Below, piece by piece: positions 1 through 10,749 of a stretch of 64,000 nucleotides of DNA (positions are counted from its first letter, which is position 1; each line of letters starts with the position of its first letter). A program made the translations under genes and the position numbers. Source of the DNA: Bacillota bacterium (lineage in GTDB: Bacteria > Bacillota > Clostridia > Acetivibrionales > JAMNXU01); contig JAMNXU010000039.1 in the NCBI GenBank assembly GCA_023623175.1, positions 124,001-188,000 of the forward strand, read 5' to 3'. The notes below the pieces were generated by a model. The model was given only the letters and a program-made list of their open reading frames with translations, searched no databases and was not told where the DNA came from.

Positions 1-494
1 GCAGCGACGCGTATCTCAGGGAAATAAGCGAATCGGTAAAAGTTCCCGTACTCAGGAAGGATTTCATTATCGATGAGTACATGATTTATGAAGCAAAATT
101 GATCGGCGCCGATGCGGTCTTGCTGATCTGCGCGCTGCTCGATACCGACACGCTCCGAAGGTATATTGGAATTTGCGATGAATTGGGGCTTTCCGCCCTC
201 GTGGAAGCCCACACGGAAGAGGAGGTCGCTTCCGCGGTTAATGCAGGAGCGAGGGTAATAGGTGTGAATAACCGGGACCTGAAAACCTTCAGGGTTGACA
301 TACGCAATTGCATCAGGTTAAGAAAGCTTGTCCCTGAAAATGTCGTTTATGTGGCCGAAAGCGGCATTCAAACGCGCGAGGACATCGCAATGCTTGAAAA
401 AGCGGGAGTAGACGCAGTATTGATCGGGGAGACGCTGATGAGAAGCGATGATAAAAAGGCCATGCTGGCATATTTAAGGGGAGAAGCGCGCTGA
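1..494 (+). CDS. trpC: Indole-3-glycerol phosphate synthase, 5' truncated by window edge
   Basis: Open frame continues upstream of the listed ATG (SDAYLREISESVKVPVLRKDFIIDEYMIYEAKLIGADAVLLI); followed by trpF, trpB, trpA. Confidence 0.95.
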   Translation, partial: SDAYLREISESVKVPVLRKDFIIDEYMIYEAKLIGADAVLLICALLDTDTLRRYIGICDELGLSALVEAHTEEEVASAVNAGARVIGVNNRDLKTFRVDIRNCIRLRKLVPENVVYVAESGIQTREDIAMLEKAGVDAVLIGETLMRSDDKKAMLAYLRGEAR

Positions 495-595
495 CCGTGA
501 ACTGAAATGGCCGGACCCGTATGCGGGAACTTGCATGCTGCGTCCGTAAGCTGTATGGCCCGGCCTGGAAACTTAAGCTGCGGAGGGAGGTTCAG

Positions 596-1255
596 ATGGC
601 GAAGATCAAAATATGCGGTTTGACGAGAATGCAGGATATTGAAGCGGTAAACGAGGCCCTCCCCGATTTTGTCGGTTTTGTTTTCGCCGGGAGCAGGAGA
701 AGGATCGATGAGAATAAGGCCAGGGAGCTGAAAGTTTGCCTGAATCCCTTAATTAAGGCAGTAGGGGTGTTCGTCAATGAAAAAATCGAAACAATCGTCA
801 GGCTGTGCAATTCCCGGGTCATTGATTTAATACAGCTTCACGGCGATGAAGATGAGACTTATATCCAAAGGCTCAGAAGTCATGTTTCCAATGAAATAAT
901 CAAGGCAGTCCGTGTAAGGGAGCCGGAAGATGTATTAAGAGCCATGGATTTGTCCTGCGACTACCTGCTGCTGGACGCTTATCACCGGGATCAATACGGC
1001 GGTACGGGTATGGTTTTCGACTGGTCGGTGATTCCCGACATCGACAAACCGTACTTTCTTGCCGGAGGCATTAATTCCGGGAATATAAGGCGGGCGATTG
1101 AACAGTGCAGGCCTTACTGCGTTGATGTAAGCAGCGGCGTGGAAACCGGCGGATATAAGGACCGGGCAAAGATAATGGAAATTGTAGCGGAAACAAGGCG
1201 CCTGAGTGTTAGTGCGCACAGGGAGCAGGACACGTCCGAACAACAGGAAACTTAG
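596..1255 (+). CDS. trpF: Phosphoribosylanthranilate isomerase
   Basis: MAKIKICGLTRMQDIEAVNEALPDFVGFVF; GGAGG upstream of ATG 596; trp operon context. Confidence 0.95.
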   Translation: MAKIKICGLTRMQDIEAVNEALPDFVGFVFAGSRRRIDENKARELKVCLNPLIKAVGVFVNEKIETIVRLCNSRVIDLIQLHGDEDETYIQRLRSHVSNEIIKAVRVREPEDVLRAMDLSCDYLLLDAYHRDQYGGTGMVFDWSVIPDIDKPYFLAGGINSGNIRRAIEQCRPYCVDVSSGVETGGYKDRAKIMEIVAETRRLSVSAHREQDTSEQQET

Positions 1256-1432
1256 GGAAAAAGACTTTGCGGATTGTATTAAAAATAAAGAGGTATATCT
1301 CAAGATGAACAGCAGCGTGAGACTAATGAGAAGAAACAAGGGACGATGCTTCGGACATACCGAAGCAGGAGAATATAGGGACGGGACTCCGGACGGACCG
1401 GAGCATCAGGAATTCCAGGAAAGGTGATGATC

Positions 1433-2617
1433 ATGTCGAAAGGGAGATTCGGAATCTACGGAGGGCAATATATCCCGGAGACTTTGATGAACGCGGTTAT
1501 TGAACTTGAAGAGGAGTACAACCGGCTCAAAAACGACGCCAGGTTCAACGGGGAACTGGAATATTTGCTTGAAAATTATGCCGGCCGGCCTTCGCTGCTG
1601 TATTATGCAGAAAAAATGACGAAGGATCTCGGCGGGGCAAAAATCTATTTAAAGCGCGAGGACCTGAACCATACCGGTTCCCATAAAATCAATAACGTGT
1701 TGGGCCAGGTGCTCCTTGCAAAACATATGGGCAAAACCCGGGTAATAGCTGAAACGGGAGCGGGGCAGCATGGCGTCGCAACGGCCACCGCCGCCGCGCT
1801 GATCGGATTGGAATGCGAAATTTTCATGGGCAGGGAGGACACGGAGCGCCAGGCGCTTAACGTATACCGGATGAAATTGCTCGGCGCCAAGGTCCATGTG
1901 GTTACAAGCGGCACCCAAACCCTGAAGGACGCGGTGAATGAAACGCTGAGGGAGTGGAGCAGGCGGGTCAGGGACACCCATTATGTGCTGGGTTCAGTAA
2001 TGGGGCCTCATCCATTCCCTACCATTGTCCGCGATTTTCAAAGCATTATCGGCCGTGAAGTGAGAAAACAGATACTGGAGAAGGAAGGCAGGCTGCCTGA
2101 TATGCTGGTGGCCTGTGTCGGAGGCGGCAGCAATGCAATGGGCCTTTTTTACGATTTCATTGAGGACAGGGATGTGCGCCTTGTGGGTTGTGAAGCGGCC
2201 GGGCACGGCATCCATACGGACAGGAACGCCGCAACGATGACCCTCGGTAAAGTGGGGATTTTCCACGGGATGAAGTCTTATTTCTGCCAGGATGAGTACG
2301 GGCAGATTACTCCCGTATATTCAATTTCCGCGGGGCTTGATTATCCCGGCGTAGGTCCCGAGCACGCATACCTGAAAGACACGGGAAGGGCAGAGTATGT
2401 GCCGATTACCGACGAGGAAGCGGTTGAAGCGTTTGAATACCTGTCGCGGACAGAAGGCATTATTCCCGCGATTGAAAGCGCCCACGCGGTTGCCTGTGCA
2501 ATAAAAGAGGCTCCAAAAATGAACCGTGATCAGATCATAGTGGTTGGCCTTTCGGGAAGAGGCGACAAGGATGTTGCCTCGATAGCACGCTACAGGGGGG
2601 TGGATATACATGAATAG
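1433..2617 (+). CDS. trpB: Tryptophan synthase beta chain
   Basis: [37 protein letters not shown]-lysine motif; start 1424 or 1433. Confidence 0.97.
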   Translation: MSKGRFGIYGGQYIPETLMNAVIELEEEYNRLKNDARFNGELEYLLENYAGRPSLLYYAEKMTKDLGGAKIYLKREDLNHTGSHKINNVLGQVLLAKHMGKTRVIAETGAGQHGVATATAAALIGLECEIFMGREDTERQALNVYRMKLLGAKVHVVTSGTQTLKDAVNETLREWSRRVRDTHYVLGSVMGPHPFPTIVRDFQSIIGREVRKQILEKEGRLPDMLVACVGGGSNAMGLFYDFIEDRDVRLVGCEAAGHGIHTDRNAATMTLGKVGIFHGMKSYFCQDEYGQITPVYSISAGLDYPGVGPEHAYLKDTGRAEYVPITDEEAVEAFEYLSRTEGIIPAIESAHAVACAIKEAPKMNRDQIIVVGLSGRGDKDVASIARYRGVDIHE

Positions 2618-3386
2618 GCTCAGGCAGGTATTCGAAGGCAAAAAGGCCTTTATCCCGTTTATTACCGCGGGTGATCCTTCGATAGAAATTACGGAACAGC
2701 TGGTGATGCAAATGGCAGCGGCCGGCGCCGATTTGATCGAGCTCGGCATACCGTTTTCCGATCCCGTCGCCGAAGGGCTGGTGATTCAAAATGCCAGTGA
2801 ACGGGCCCTGGCCGGCGGCGTAACCGTTGACAGCATATTTGACATGCTCATGCGTGTACGAAAGGCATGCGATGTGCCTGTAGCTTTCATGACTTATGTC
2901 AATCCTGTATATGCCTATGGCGTGGAGCGATTCTTAAGGAATTGCCATGAAGTGCAGGTGGACGCGATGATTGTCCCCGACCTGCCTTTTGAAGAAAGGG
3001 ACGAGCTCATGCCTTACTGCAGGAAATACGGGATAACGCTGATTTCCATGATTGCGCCCACTTCCGGTAAACGCATTCAGAGGATTGCAAGGGAGGCCGA
3101 AGGATTTATTTATTGCGTATCGTCAATGGGGGTTACCGGTATGAGGGATAAAATCAGCGATGATGTGAAGGACATGGTGAGACTTGTTAAAGAAGTGAGC
3201 GACATACCCTGTGCCATAGGCTTTGGCATTTCGACACCCGGGCAGGCGGCAAGAATGGCAGAGTTTGCAGACGGTGTGATTGTGGGAAGCGCCATCGTGA
3301 AAATTATTGAAAAGTATGGCAGTGAATGTGTGCCCCATGTTGTGGAATACGTGCGTACCATGAAAAACGCTGTTAGTCGGGGATAG
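2610..3386 (+). CDS. trpA: Tryptophan synthase alpha chain
   Basis: [30 protein letters not shown]; overlaps trpB end. Confidence 0.97.
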   Translation: MNRLRQVFEGKKAFIPFITAGDPSIEITEQLVMQMAAAGADLIELGIPFSDPVAEGLVIQNASERALAGGVTVDSIFDMLMRVRKACDVPVAFMTYVNPVYAYGVERFLRNCHEVQVDAMIVPDLPFEERDELMPYCRKYGITLISMIAPTSGKRIQRIAREAEGFIYCVSSMGVTGMRDKISDDVKDMVRLVKEVSDIPCAIGFGISTPGQAARMAEFADGVIVGSAIVKIIEKYGSECVPHVVEYVRTMKNAVSRG

Positions 3387-3855
3387 ATACAGGTATGACA
3401 GATACAGGTATGGATATATGTGTGCTGCCAGGACAAGGATAAACTGGCTTTCGTTATTATGGATATACAGGTGGTGAAAAATATGTGAGAAACTATTTGA
3501 TAGCAAGTACAACAGGTTCAAGAGTTATAATGATATATGCATAACGAGCAAGAGTTAATAAACTTGTAAGAAAACCTGGAGATGACACAAATAAACGGTT
3601 CAATTGTGTTAAAAACGATTTTGATTCCCGCTGCTGTAAAACGTTGTTTATCTATGTTCCATGAGTATTTAAATAAAAATTGGATATTTTTTGGTTGGTG
3701 CCTGCCTGAATGGTGCTTTCCATAAGGTTTTTAACACGTTCTTTGATAATCATCAATATCTTTGATCTAATCCTTGATAAGCTAATCCAGGTGTTTACAC
3801 TCCAAGGTAGTAAGATATAATTAAATTTATAGAATCCGGAAAAAAGAGGAAGGTT

Positions 3856-4347
3856 ATGAAACATTACAAATCCTGGTCGGATCTTAAGAAGAAACTGACA
3901 GAACAGCTTTGCGGGCCTCTGAAAAACAGAATAACATATTTTCTTACAAGGTATCACGAGGTGCACAATTCATACGGAAGAGCTTCAATTCGGCTGGACG
4001 GAAGAGAATTGGTCAATTTTTCATGGGTGGAAATGCGCAGGCAGGAGAAGGACACCTATGAACTATGGAAAGAAACGGGCGCTTGGGATTGGGAAGCACC
4101 GGAGCTTAAGCAAAAATGGAACCGTGATGCAATCTTATCCGATTATGATTTTCTCGAAGCCGCGATGGAATTTCTGCAACTTCCCATTAAGGACGCACTG
4201 CAGAGTGACAATTATCTGATACGTGTTTTCGCGATTATGGATAAACGCGTTGGAAAACGCACGCTTGAAGCAATAAAGAAAGGTGGAGAATATAAATCGT
4301 ATCCTGAATGGGTGCGGCAGTTTTACGAGCTGCGTTTTAAGGTATAG
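3856..4347 (+). CDS. Conserved hypothetical protein (163 aa)
   Basis: Full ORF preceded by GAGGAAGG; family not confidently recognised. Confidence 0.7.
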   Translation: MKHYKSWSDLKKKLTEQLCGPLKNRITYFLTRYHEVHNSYGRASIRLDGRELVNFSWVEMRRQEKDTYELWKETGAWDWEAPELKQKWNRDAILSDYDFLEAAMEFLQLPIKDALQSDNYLIRVFAIMDKRVGKRTLEAIKKGGEYKSYPEWVRQFYELRFKV

Positions 4348-4637
4348 TGCAGGTGCAGAGAATGGTTCCATATCCAGTACGATACATGCACACTTTGCCA
4401 AAGCAAATTACCGATATTGAGCCCCAGCCCATACTGTCCAGGCATCAGCAGATATTTTTAACTGTTCAGCCTTGCCCTGCGTATGACATCAAACACAAAA
4501 GCATCCTGCAAAGTGGCGCAGAAAATAAACGTTACACACAAGCCAGGCCACGGTATAATACGGGACTTATACGGACATATAACCGAAATAAATGAATATC
4601 TATATACTGATATACCATTTGTTTCGGGAGAGTGGCC

Positions 4638-5411
4638 ATGAAGATTTATGTGTTGAATTTCCGCAGCGTACTGATTGCAGCCCTGGTATTTGTTTTCGCA
4701 GTTTGCATTGTCGTTGCGGCTGTTTCTTTAAAGACGGAAGTTATGGATGTTTTCAACAGTCAAAAAGAGCTTCCGATATATTCCGTGGAAGTTCCGGAGA
4801 AAAAACTGGCCATTACCTTTGACTGCGCCTGGGGCGCCGATGACATACCCGATATACTGAAAATCCTCAGGGAGGAAGGAGTACGGGCCACTTTCTTCCT
4901 CGTGGGCCAGTGGGCTCAAAAATATCCCGACTCGGTAAAGCAGATTGCTGCCGGTGGCCATGACGTGGCAAATCATTCATGGTCGCACCCCAAAATGGGT
5001 TCGCTCGGCAGCGACGCAATCAGGGAGGAACTGACCAGGTGCACCGATTTCCTGGAACAGCTTACGGGCAAAAGAACCAATCTTTTCAGGGCTCCCTATG
5101 GCGATTACAGTGACACTGTTATCAGAACTGCGCGCGAATTGGGGTATTACACGATACAGTGGGACGTGGACTCCCTTGACTGGAAACCCGAGATTACGCC
5201 CGAAACCATCAGGGAGCGGATAAGAAGCAAAGTGCAGAACGGTTCAATACTTCTTTTCCACAACGATACTGCTCACACCGCACACATTCTGCGGGATATC
5301 ATAAAGGAACTTCGAGCCATGGGCTACTCGTTCGCGCCGGTGTCAGAACTTATAATTAAGGAAGACTATATTATTGATTTCACGGGACGCCAGAAAAAGA
5401 AACAGAACTGA
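4638..5411 (+). CDS. Polysaccharide deacetylase, PdaB-like sporulation type
   Basis: KKLAITFDCAWGADDIPDILKIL, HDVANHSWSHPKM, LFRAPYGDYSD NodB motifs; N-terminal TM. Confidence 0.88.
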   Translation: MKIYVLNFRSVLIAALVFVFAVCIVVAAVSLKTEVMDVFNSQKELPIYSVEVPEKKLAITFDCAWGADDIPDILKILREEGVRATFFLVGQWAQKYPDSVKQIAAGGHDVANHSWSHPKMGSLGSDAIREELTRCTDFLEQLTGKRTNLFRAPYGDYSDTVIRTARELGYYTIQWDVDSLDWKPEITPETIRERIRSKVQNGSILLFHNDTAHTAHILRDIIKELRAMGYSFAPVSELIIKEDYIIDFTGRQKKKQN

Positions 5412-5478
5412 AATTTAAATTACATAAAATTGTGCTTTTGGAGCATTATAAACTTACAAAACAATTGAAGAAATTCAA

Positions 5479-6156
5479 TTGAAACGAGGTTTTACAATGC
5501 TCCTGGCAGGTATTGTTGAAAGCGGCGACAAGGCTTCAAATCTCATTTACAATATAATGAAATCATGCAACCGAAAAGTTGTGTTGCAGGATTTGAGCAG
5601 TTTTTGGGCTGAAACGCCCAGGGCCTGCGGGGAAAATGTTGCATACCTTTCAGATGCGGGCACCGACATGCTTCTGTTGCGCATTAATTCAGAAGAGTGC
5701 CACATTCCTCCGGGCGGACTCAAACTGGATTTTATTGTTTACGTCGACCGCGAGTGCAGGGACAGAACCGACGGAAACGATCCGTCGCCGGACATTGTCG
5801 CGCGGCTGCACGGACTTCTCGATGATAACGGTATCGTTATCGTGAGCGCGGATAATACTGAACTGATACGGCGCCTCAGGGGATTGAAGCTGTATACCAT
5901 TACTTACGGCTTCAATTCCAGGGCGAGCGTAACAACCTCGAGCACCGGCGAGGGCATATACAAGGACAGTTTTCTGTTTTGCCTGCAGAGGACCCTTCCC
6001 ACAAGGGGAGGCAGGAGCCTCGAACCCCAGGAGTATATAATCAAGCTGCCGGCAGGCGAATATGACGCTTATACCCTGCTGGCGGCAGCAACTTTCGCGG
6101 CTGTTAATGATATTGACCTTAACCGTCTTGCTATAAACGATTTTGCTAAATGCTGA
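5479..6156 (+). CDS. Mur-ligase-like protein lacking the N-terminal ATP-binding part
   Basis: KLYTITYGFNSRASVTTSS resembles the MurE/MurF central/C-terminal junction; only 225 aa; no GTKGKTT motif seen. Confidence 0.55.
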   Translation: MKRGFTMLLAGIVESGDKASNLIYNIMKSCNRKVVLQDLSSFWAETPRACGENVAYLSDAGTDMLLLRINSEECHIPPGGLKLDFIVYVDRECRDRTDGNDPSPDIVARLHGLLDDNGIVIVSADNTELIRRLRGLKLYTITYGFNSRASVTTSSTGEGIYKDSFLFCLQRTLPTRGGRSLEPQEYIIKLPAGEYDAYTLLAAATFAAVNDIDLNRLAINDFAKC

Positions 6157-6442
6157 AGAGACCTGTCCTCTGATTTCCATTTCAACAAATAAATATGTTC
6201 TTTTAGGGATTTTCAAGTCGAAAAATATGTAATATAATTATTTTCAGTTATATGGTATAATAATCCTGTAAATTTAGCAAAATTTAGTGAATTTCAGGCA
6301 CCATGCGAAATGGCAGTGCTTTTATTGTGTAATGCCTGGTTTCAGACCGTTTTTTACTTCTAAAGTAAGGCTCGGGGGAATAAAAATACAATAGATAAAG
6401 CATTTAATGCACAGGAGCAAAAGAGAGGAGAGTGGGGGGCGG

Positions 6443-7105
6443 ATGGTCGGCAACGTCATTGAAAACAATGTGGTGACCGTATCCGGCAGGATTATTTCCA
6501 ATGCAGAATTTAGTCATGAGGTCTACGGTGAGGGGTTTTACAGCTTCCTGCTTGAAGTCCCGAGACTGAGCAAAACTTTCGACAGAATACCCGTTACCAT
6601 TTCAGAGCGTCTTATTCAGAAAGAGGAGCTGGAAATCGGAAAGCATGTCAAAATCGACGGGCAGTTCAGGTCATACAACAGTTACAGCAATGAGGGGAAC
6701 CGCCTGATACTGACCGTTTTTGCAAGGGAGATCGAGTTCCTGGAAGAAGACACTGTCATCAAAAATCCCAACCAGATATTTCTTAACGGATTTATATGTA
6801 AAAAACCCATTTACAGGACCACCCCTTTCGGAAGAGAAATAACCGATATTTTGCTGGCTGTAAACCGGCCTTACAATAAATCCGATTACATACCCTGCAT
6901 TGCGTGGGGAAGAAACGCGAGGTACTCCGAAACCCTTGAAGTGGGTGACAACATCAAGATCTGGGGAAGGATACAGAGCAGGGAGTACCAGAAGAAATAC
7001 GAGAACGGCGAGGTTGTAACCAAAACTGCCTACGAGGTTTCAATATCCAAGATGGAACTTGTGGCGAAAAGGGAAGGCAGCGCCGTGTCCGGTGAAGAAA
7101 GGTAG
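6443..7105 (+). CDS. Single-stranded DNA-binding-like protein with two OB folds
   Basis: VVTVSGRIISNAEFSHEVYGEGFYSFLLEVPRLS... then NQIFLNGFICKKPIYRTTPFGREITDILLAVNR; two OB-like halves. Confidence 0.75.
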   Translation: MVGNVIENNVVTVSGRIISNAEFSHEVYGEGFYSFLLEVPRLSKTFDRIPVTISERLIQKEELEIGKHVKIDGQFRSYNSYSNEGNRLILTVFAREIEFLEEDTVIKNPNQIFLNGFICKKPIYRTTPFGREITDILLAVNRPYNKSDYIPCIAWGRNARYSETLEVGDNIKIWGRIQSREYQKKYENGEVVTKTAYEVSISKMELVAKREGSAVSGEER

Positions 7106-7157
7106 TAATAACTGGTTTAAGGATTGAAAAAAGAATGGTTATGAAAAAGAAATAAAC

Positions 7158-7183
7158 AAAGCTCCCGGATCCGGGAGCTTTTT
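7158..7183. terminator. Rho-independent terminator between convergent genes
   Basis: AGCTCCCGGATCCGGGAGCT followed by TTTT. Confidence 0.8.
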
Positions 7184-7204
7184 CATGCTTTTTTATTTAT
7201 GTGG

Positions 7205-8980
7205 TTATTTGAACAAAAACAGTTTAATCCGCCTTCTTCTGTTAAAGTATCTCCACTGTCTCATAAGATACGGCATAAGGTAATGGTCCACTCCGAAGGC
7301 TCTGCCGGCGCCTGCCAGCATGCATATCGCCGCGGGAATGTACCACCACTGCTCGGGATACAGGCCCGTTGAAAGTATGAAGTTCACATTGAGCGCTAAG
7401 GCGCCGAGACCGGCGATGAAAGTGAATGTACCGGTAATGAAGGCCAGGCCGAGCCCGATTTCGGCCAAAACGATCATTATCTGGAAGAACAGCGCGTTGG
7501 GAACTATTATATTGTCAACAATCCATTCGTACCATTGCGGAGTGTGGTCGTATACAAGCCTGAACACCGCTTCGCCCGATTCGGATACCGAAGCACTTGT
7601 CTGCGCGTCGGTGGCCCTGCCTGCCAGAATGGCCTTTGTAAGCCAGTTGTCCTGGACTTTCTTAATGCCTTCCATCAGCCACGAGTATCCAAGGAAAAGC
7701 CTGAGGGGCACGAGCCAGAATGTGGGCGTAAGCTCTGTAAGGTGTTTTTCCGGCAGGGTTCTTCTGTGCCTCTTGTGAAGCAGCTCATGCTTGATATACT
7801 TGATAACCAGTTCGAATCCGCCTATTCCGAAAAGGTAGTGTATATTCACGAAAAATTTCATCAGCACGGCAAGGGGCCTGATAAGCTGCATTCCCATGAT
7901 GTTCGTAACCGCGAACGTGCTTCCGACGGAAACCATGACGCCGTGAAGCTTGGGCGTGATTTTTCGCTTTTCCTGTCCACGAATTTCGGCGAGGATGTTC
8001 AATGCTGCACCATGTCCGGTTTGAAGCGCTGACTCAACCAGGGCGGGCAGTGTCCCGTGCTCGGTTTGGAAAGCGGAAATGTCTCCTGCGGCATACACGT
8101 TCGGATATTGGGTCTGCGCATATTCATTTACAACTATCCTGCAGTTGCCGTTTTTGTCAAGATTCATCCCGTTTGTGATACCGCATGCTTTTACGCCGGC
8201 GGTCCAGATGAGGGTTTTGGTGCTTATCTCCGTACCGTCCTTGAGCTCGACGCTGTCTGCAGTGACTTTGGTTACGGGACTGTTGGTACGGACTTCGACC
8301 TTGAGTTTTCTTGTCAGGTAATCAAGGGACTTTTGGATTCCGCGTTCCTTCAGATGGGTAAGAATCTTGTCCAGCGCTTCTACCAGTACAAGCCTGACCT
8401 CGTCCCTGGGAATGTCATACTCGCTGCACAGAACCCGCACCCACTGCGCCAGTTCGCCGATCATTTCAACTCCCGTAAATCCGCCGCCTCCAACGACAAA
8501 GGTGAGCAGGCTCCTGCGTTTTTCACTGTCATCGGTCTGGGAAGCTTTGACAAAGCATTCCTTTATATGCTCTCTTATCCTTATGGCGTCGTTGTAGGAC
8601 CACAAGGTAAATGCATGCTCCTTGAGGCCTTCTATATTGTAAAAATTAGGTTCGCTGCCGGCCGCAAGTATAAGGTAGTCATATTTGTACTGGGTGGTTT
8701 CGGAGGCAATTAAGTTGTTTTCGAAATCAAAGCTGTTGATTTCGTCCTTGACCAACTTGACGTCGGTATACCGGAAGATGTCTCTCAGAGGCACAATGAC
8801 GCCTTCTTCGTCAATCCTGTTTCCGGCAACTTCGTGAAGCTCCGTGAGCAGCGTATGGTACGAATTCTTGTCAATCAGGACGATTTCCAAATCATCGCTT
8901 TTGCGCTTTTTTCTTTGGAGCGTAAGCGCTGCTTCCACACCGGCATAACCGGCTCCGAGTATAATGATCTTTTTGGCCAT
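7205..8980 (-). CDS. Type II NADH dehydrogenase with C-terminal DoxX-like membrane domain (Ndh2-like)
   Basis: IIILGAGYAGVEAALTL FAD motif, FVVGGGGFTGVEMIGEL NAD motif, VYAAGDIS; C-terminus LVPLRLFLGYSWLMEGIKK... multiple TM. Confidence 0.9.
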   Translation of the reverse strand: MAKKIIILGAGYAGVEAALTLQRKKRKSDDLEIVLIDKNSYHTLLTELHEVAGNRIDEEGVIVPLRDIFRYTDVKLVKDEINSFDFENNLIASETTQYKYDYLILAAGSEPNFYNIEGLKEHAFTLWSYNDAIRIREHIKECFVKASQTDDSEKRRSLLTFVVGGGGFTGVEMIGELAQWVRVLCSEYDIPRDEVRLVLVEALDKILTHLKERGIQKSLDYLTRKLKVEVRTNSPVTKVTADSVELKDGTEISTKTLIWTAGVKACGITNGMNLDKNGNCRIVVNEYAQTQYPNVYAAGDISAFQTEHGTLPALVESALQTGHGAALNILAEIRGQEKRKITPKLHGVMVSVGSTFAVTNIMGMQLIRPLAVLMKFFVNIHYLFGIGGFELVIKYIKHELLHKRHRRTLPEKHLTELTPTFWLVPLRLFLGYSWLMEGIKKVQDNWLTKAILAGRATDAQTSASVSESGEAVFRLVYDHTPQWYEWIVDNIIVPNALFFQIMIVLAEIGLGLAFITGTFTFIAGLGALALNVNFILSTGLYPEQWWYIPAAICMLAGAGRAFGVDHYLMPYLMRQWRYFNRRRRIKLFLFK

Positions 8981-9347
8981 CGACTATATACCTCCATAAA
9001 TTTCAGTTTGATAAATATTTATCATTAGGGTTCATATAAAAATCTTTGTTAATATTCCGGCAATTAAAATCATTGTTAGTATTCCAACAATGTTTACCGG
9101 AGAAACATTTATTGCATATTTTTATCAAAAAAATATTCTGACTTTTTGATTCTATTATAAAAACAATCAGACCGCAATACTCCAAATTTACGTCATTACA
9201 CCTTATTTTACTCTTTTTACAATACAGGCGAAAAAAAAGTGAATTTGTCGGCAATCGAGTTTATGCGTCTGTTCTTGATATACTGTCGGTATAATATATA
9301 ATGTATTTGTAGCGCAATGAAAACAGTATAATCAGCAAGGTGAATTT

Positions 9348-10391
9348 ATGCGAACAAAATCAATTATTAAGATATTTTTTTTGCTGATCGTTCCCTTAAT
9401 TGTCACGTCCTGCAGCCGCGGGGAAGAACCGCATTACAGCATGCAGGAATTTCACATGGGTACAATAATAACGGAAAAGGTTTACGGGGAAAATGCCGAA
9501 AAAGCCGCACGCGAAGCCATGGACAAAATAGTTGGAATTGAGGGTTTGATGAGTCTTGACGCGGAGGGCAGCGAAATTAAAAAATTGAATGACAATTCGG
9601 GAAAAAGCTGGGTTGAGCTTAGTCCCGAGACTATATATGTGCTTGAAAAATCGAAAGAATTTTCAGACTTGAGCGGCGGCACATTTGATATTACCGTCGG
9701 GCCCCTGGTGAAGGCTTGGGGAATCTCCACGGACAATCAAAGAATACCCGGGGATGATGAGCTCAAAAATCTCGTATCGCTGACGGATTACAATGATTTG
9801 CTGATTGACAAATCGTCAAACAGGGCGATGCTCAAGAGGGAAGGCCAGATGGTGGATCTCGGCGGAATAGCGAAAGGCTATGCGGCCGACTGTGCCATTG
9901 AAATATACAAAAAACATGGGATTAAATCGGCGATCATCAACCTTGGCGGAAACGTAAAGGTGCTGGGATCAAAACCCGACGGCACGCCGTGGAAAATCGG
10001 GATCCAGAATCCGAGGGCGCCGATAGGGAAGATAGTAGGCATTGTGGAAGTAACAGACAAAACGGTGGTATCATCGGGAGACTACCAGAGATATTTTATC
10101 GAGGATTCGGTACGGTACCATCATATAATTGATCCCAGGACGGGACGGCCCGCCGATTCCGGCCTCATGGGCGTTACGGTCATCACCGACAGTTCCATTG
10201 ATGCCGACGCGCTTTCCACCGCGGCTTTTGTGCTGGGGCTGGAAAAGGGAATGGAGCTGGTGGAAAGCCTTGATGGAGTGGAGGCTGTATTTATTGACGT
10301 CGACAAAAAGATTTATGTTACAGACGGATTGAAGGGAAAATTCATTTTTGAAGATGAAAGCAAGGAATATGAGTATGTTGAGGAAAGGTGA
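9348..10391 (+). CDS. apbE: ApbE-like FAD:protein FMN transferase lipoprotein
   Basis: Lipobox VTSC; FHMGTIITEKVYGENAEKA; GGTFDITVGPLVKAWG; GGIAKGYAAD; HHIIDPRTGRPADSG. Confidence 0.95.
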   Translation: MRTKSIIKIFFLLIVPLIVTSCSRGEEPHYSMQEFHMGTIITEKVYGENAEKAAREAMDKIVGIEGLMSLDAEGSEIKKLNDNSGKSWVELSPETIYVLEKSKEFSDLSGGTFDITVGPLVKAWGISTDNQRIPGDDELKNLVSLTDYNDLLIDKSSNRAMLKREGQMVDLGGIAKGYAADCAIEIYKKHGIKSAIINLGGNVKVLGSKPDGTPWKIGIQNPRAPIGKIVGIVEVTDKTVVSSGDYQRYFIEDSVRYHHIIDPRTGRPADSGLMGVTVITDSSIDADALSTAAFVLGLEKGMELVESLDGVEAVFIDVDKKIYVTDGLKGKFIFEDESKEYEYVEER

Positions 10392-10749
10392 CATTGTACT
10401 TGTCGCGGTAATGATTCTTGTTGTTGCCGCCGGGTATTATATAATTAATTTGACGAGGAGCTCCGGGGACGGCGCCGTCGCGGTGATAAAGCTAAACAAT
10501 GAGGTAGTGAAAAAAATTGATTTGAACAGTGTTGCCGGGACCGAACTGGTCCGGCTTGAAGGTAAATACAGCAATGTCATTGCGGTGGAAAAGGGCCGCA
10601 TTCGGTTCCAGGACGCGGACTGCCCTGACAGGCTGTGCGTGAATACCGGATGGATTTCACTGCGCGGAGAAACGGCCGTGTGCCTGCCCAACAAGGCTAT
10701 GATTGTAATTGAAGGCGAAGACACTGCAACCGACGGAATTGCTTACTGA
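10369..10749 (+). CDS. NusG domain II-containing protein (EetA-like)
   Basis: Single TM then GDGAVAVIKLNNEVVKKIDL... FQDADCPDRLCVNTGWI...AVCLPNKAMIVIEG; overlaps apbE end. Confidence 0.85.
   Translation: MSMLRKGDIVLVAVMILVVAAGYYIINLTRSSGDGAVAVIKLNNEVVKKIDLNSVAGTELVRLEGKYSNVIAVEKGRIRFQDADCPDRLCVNTGWISLRGETAVCLPNKAMIVIEGEDTATDGIAY

Noticed and set aside
3386-3420. AGATACAGGTATGAC duplicated 15-mer after trpA
   Set aside because: Real but trivial two-unit repeat; no structure or coding signal to make it more than slippage
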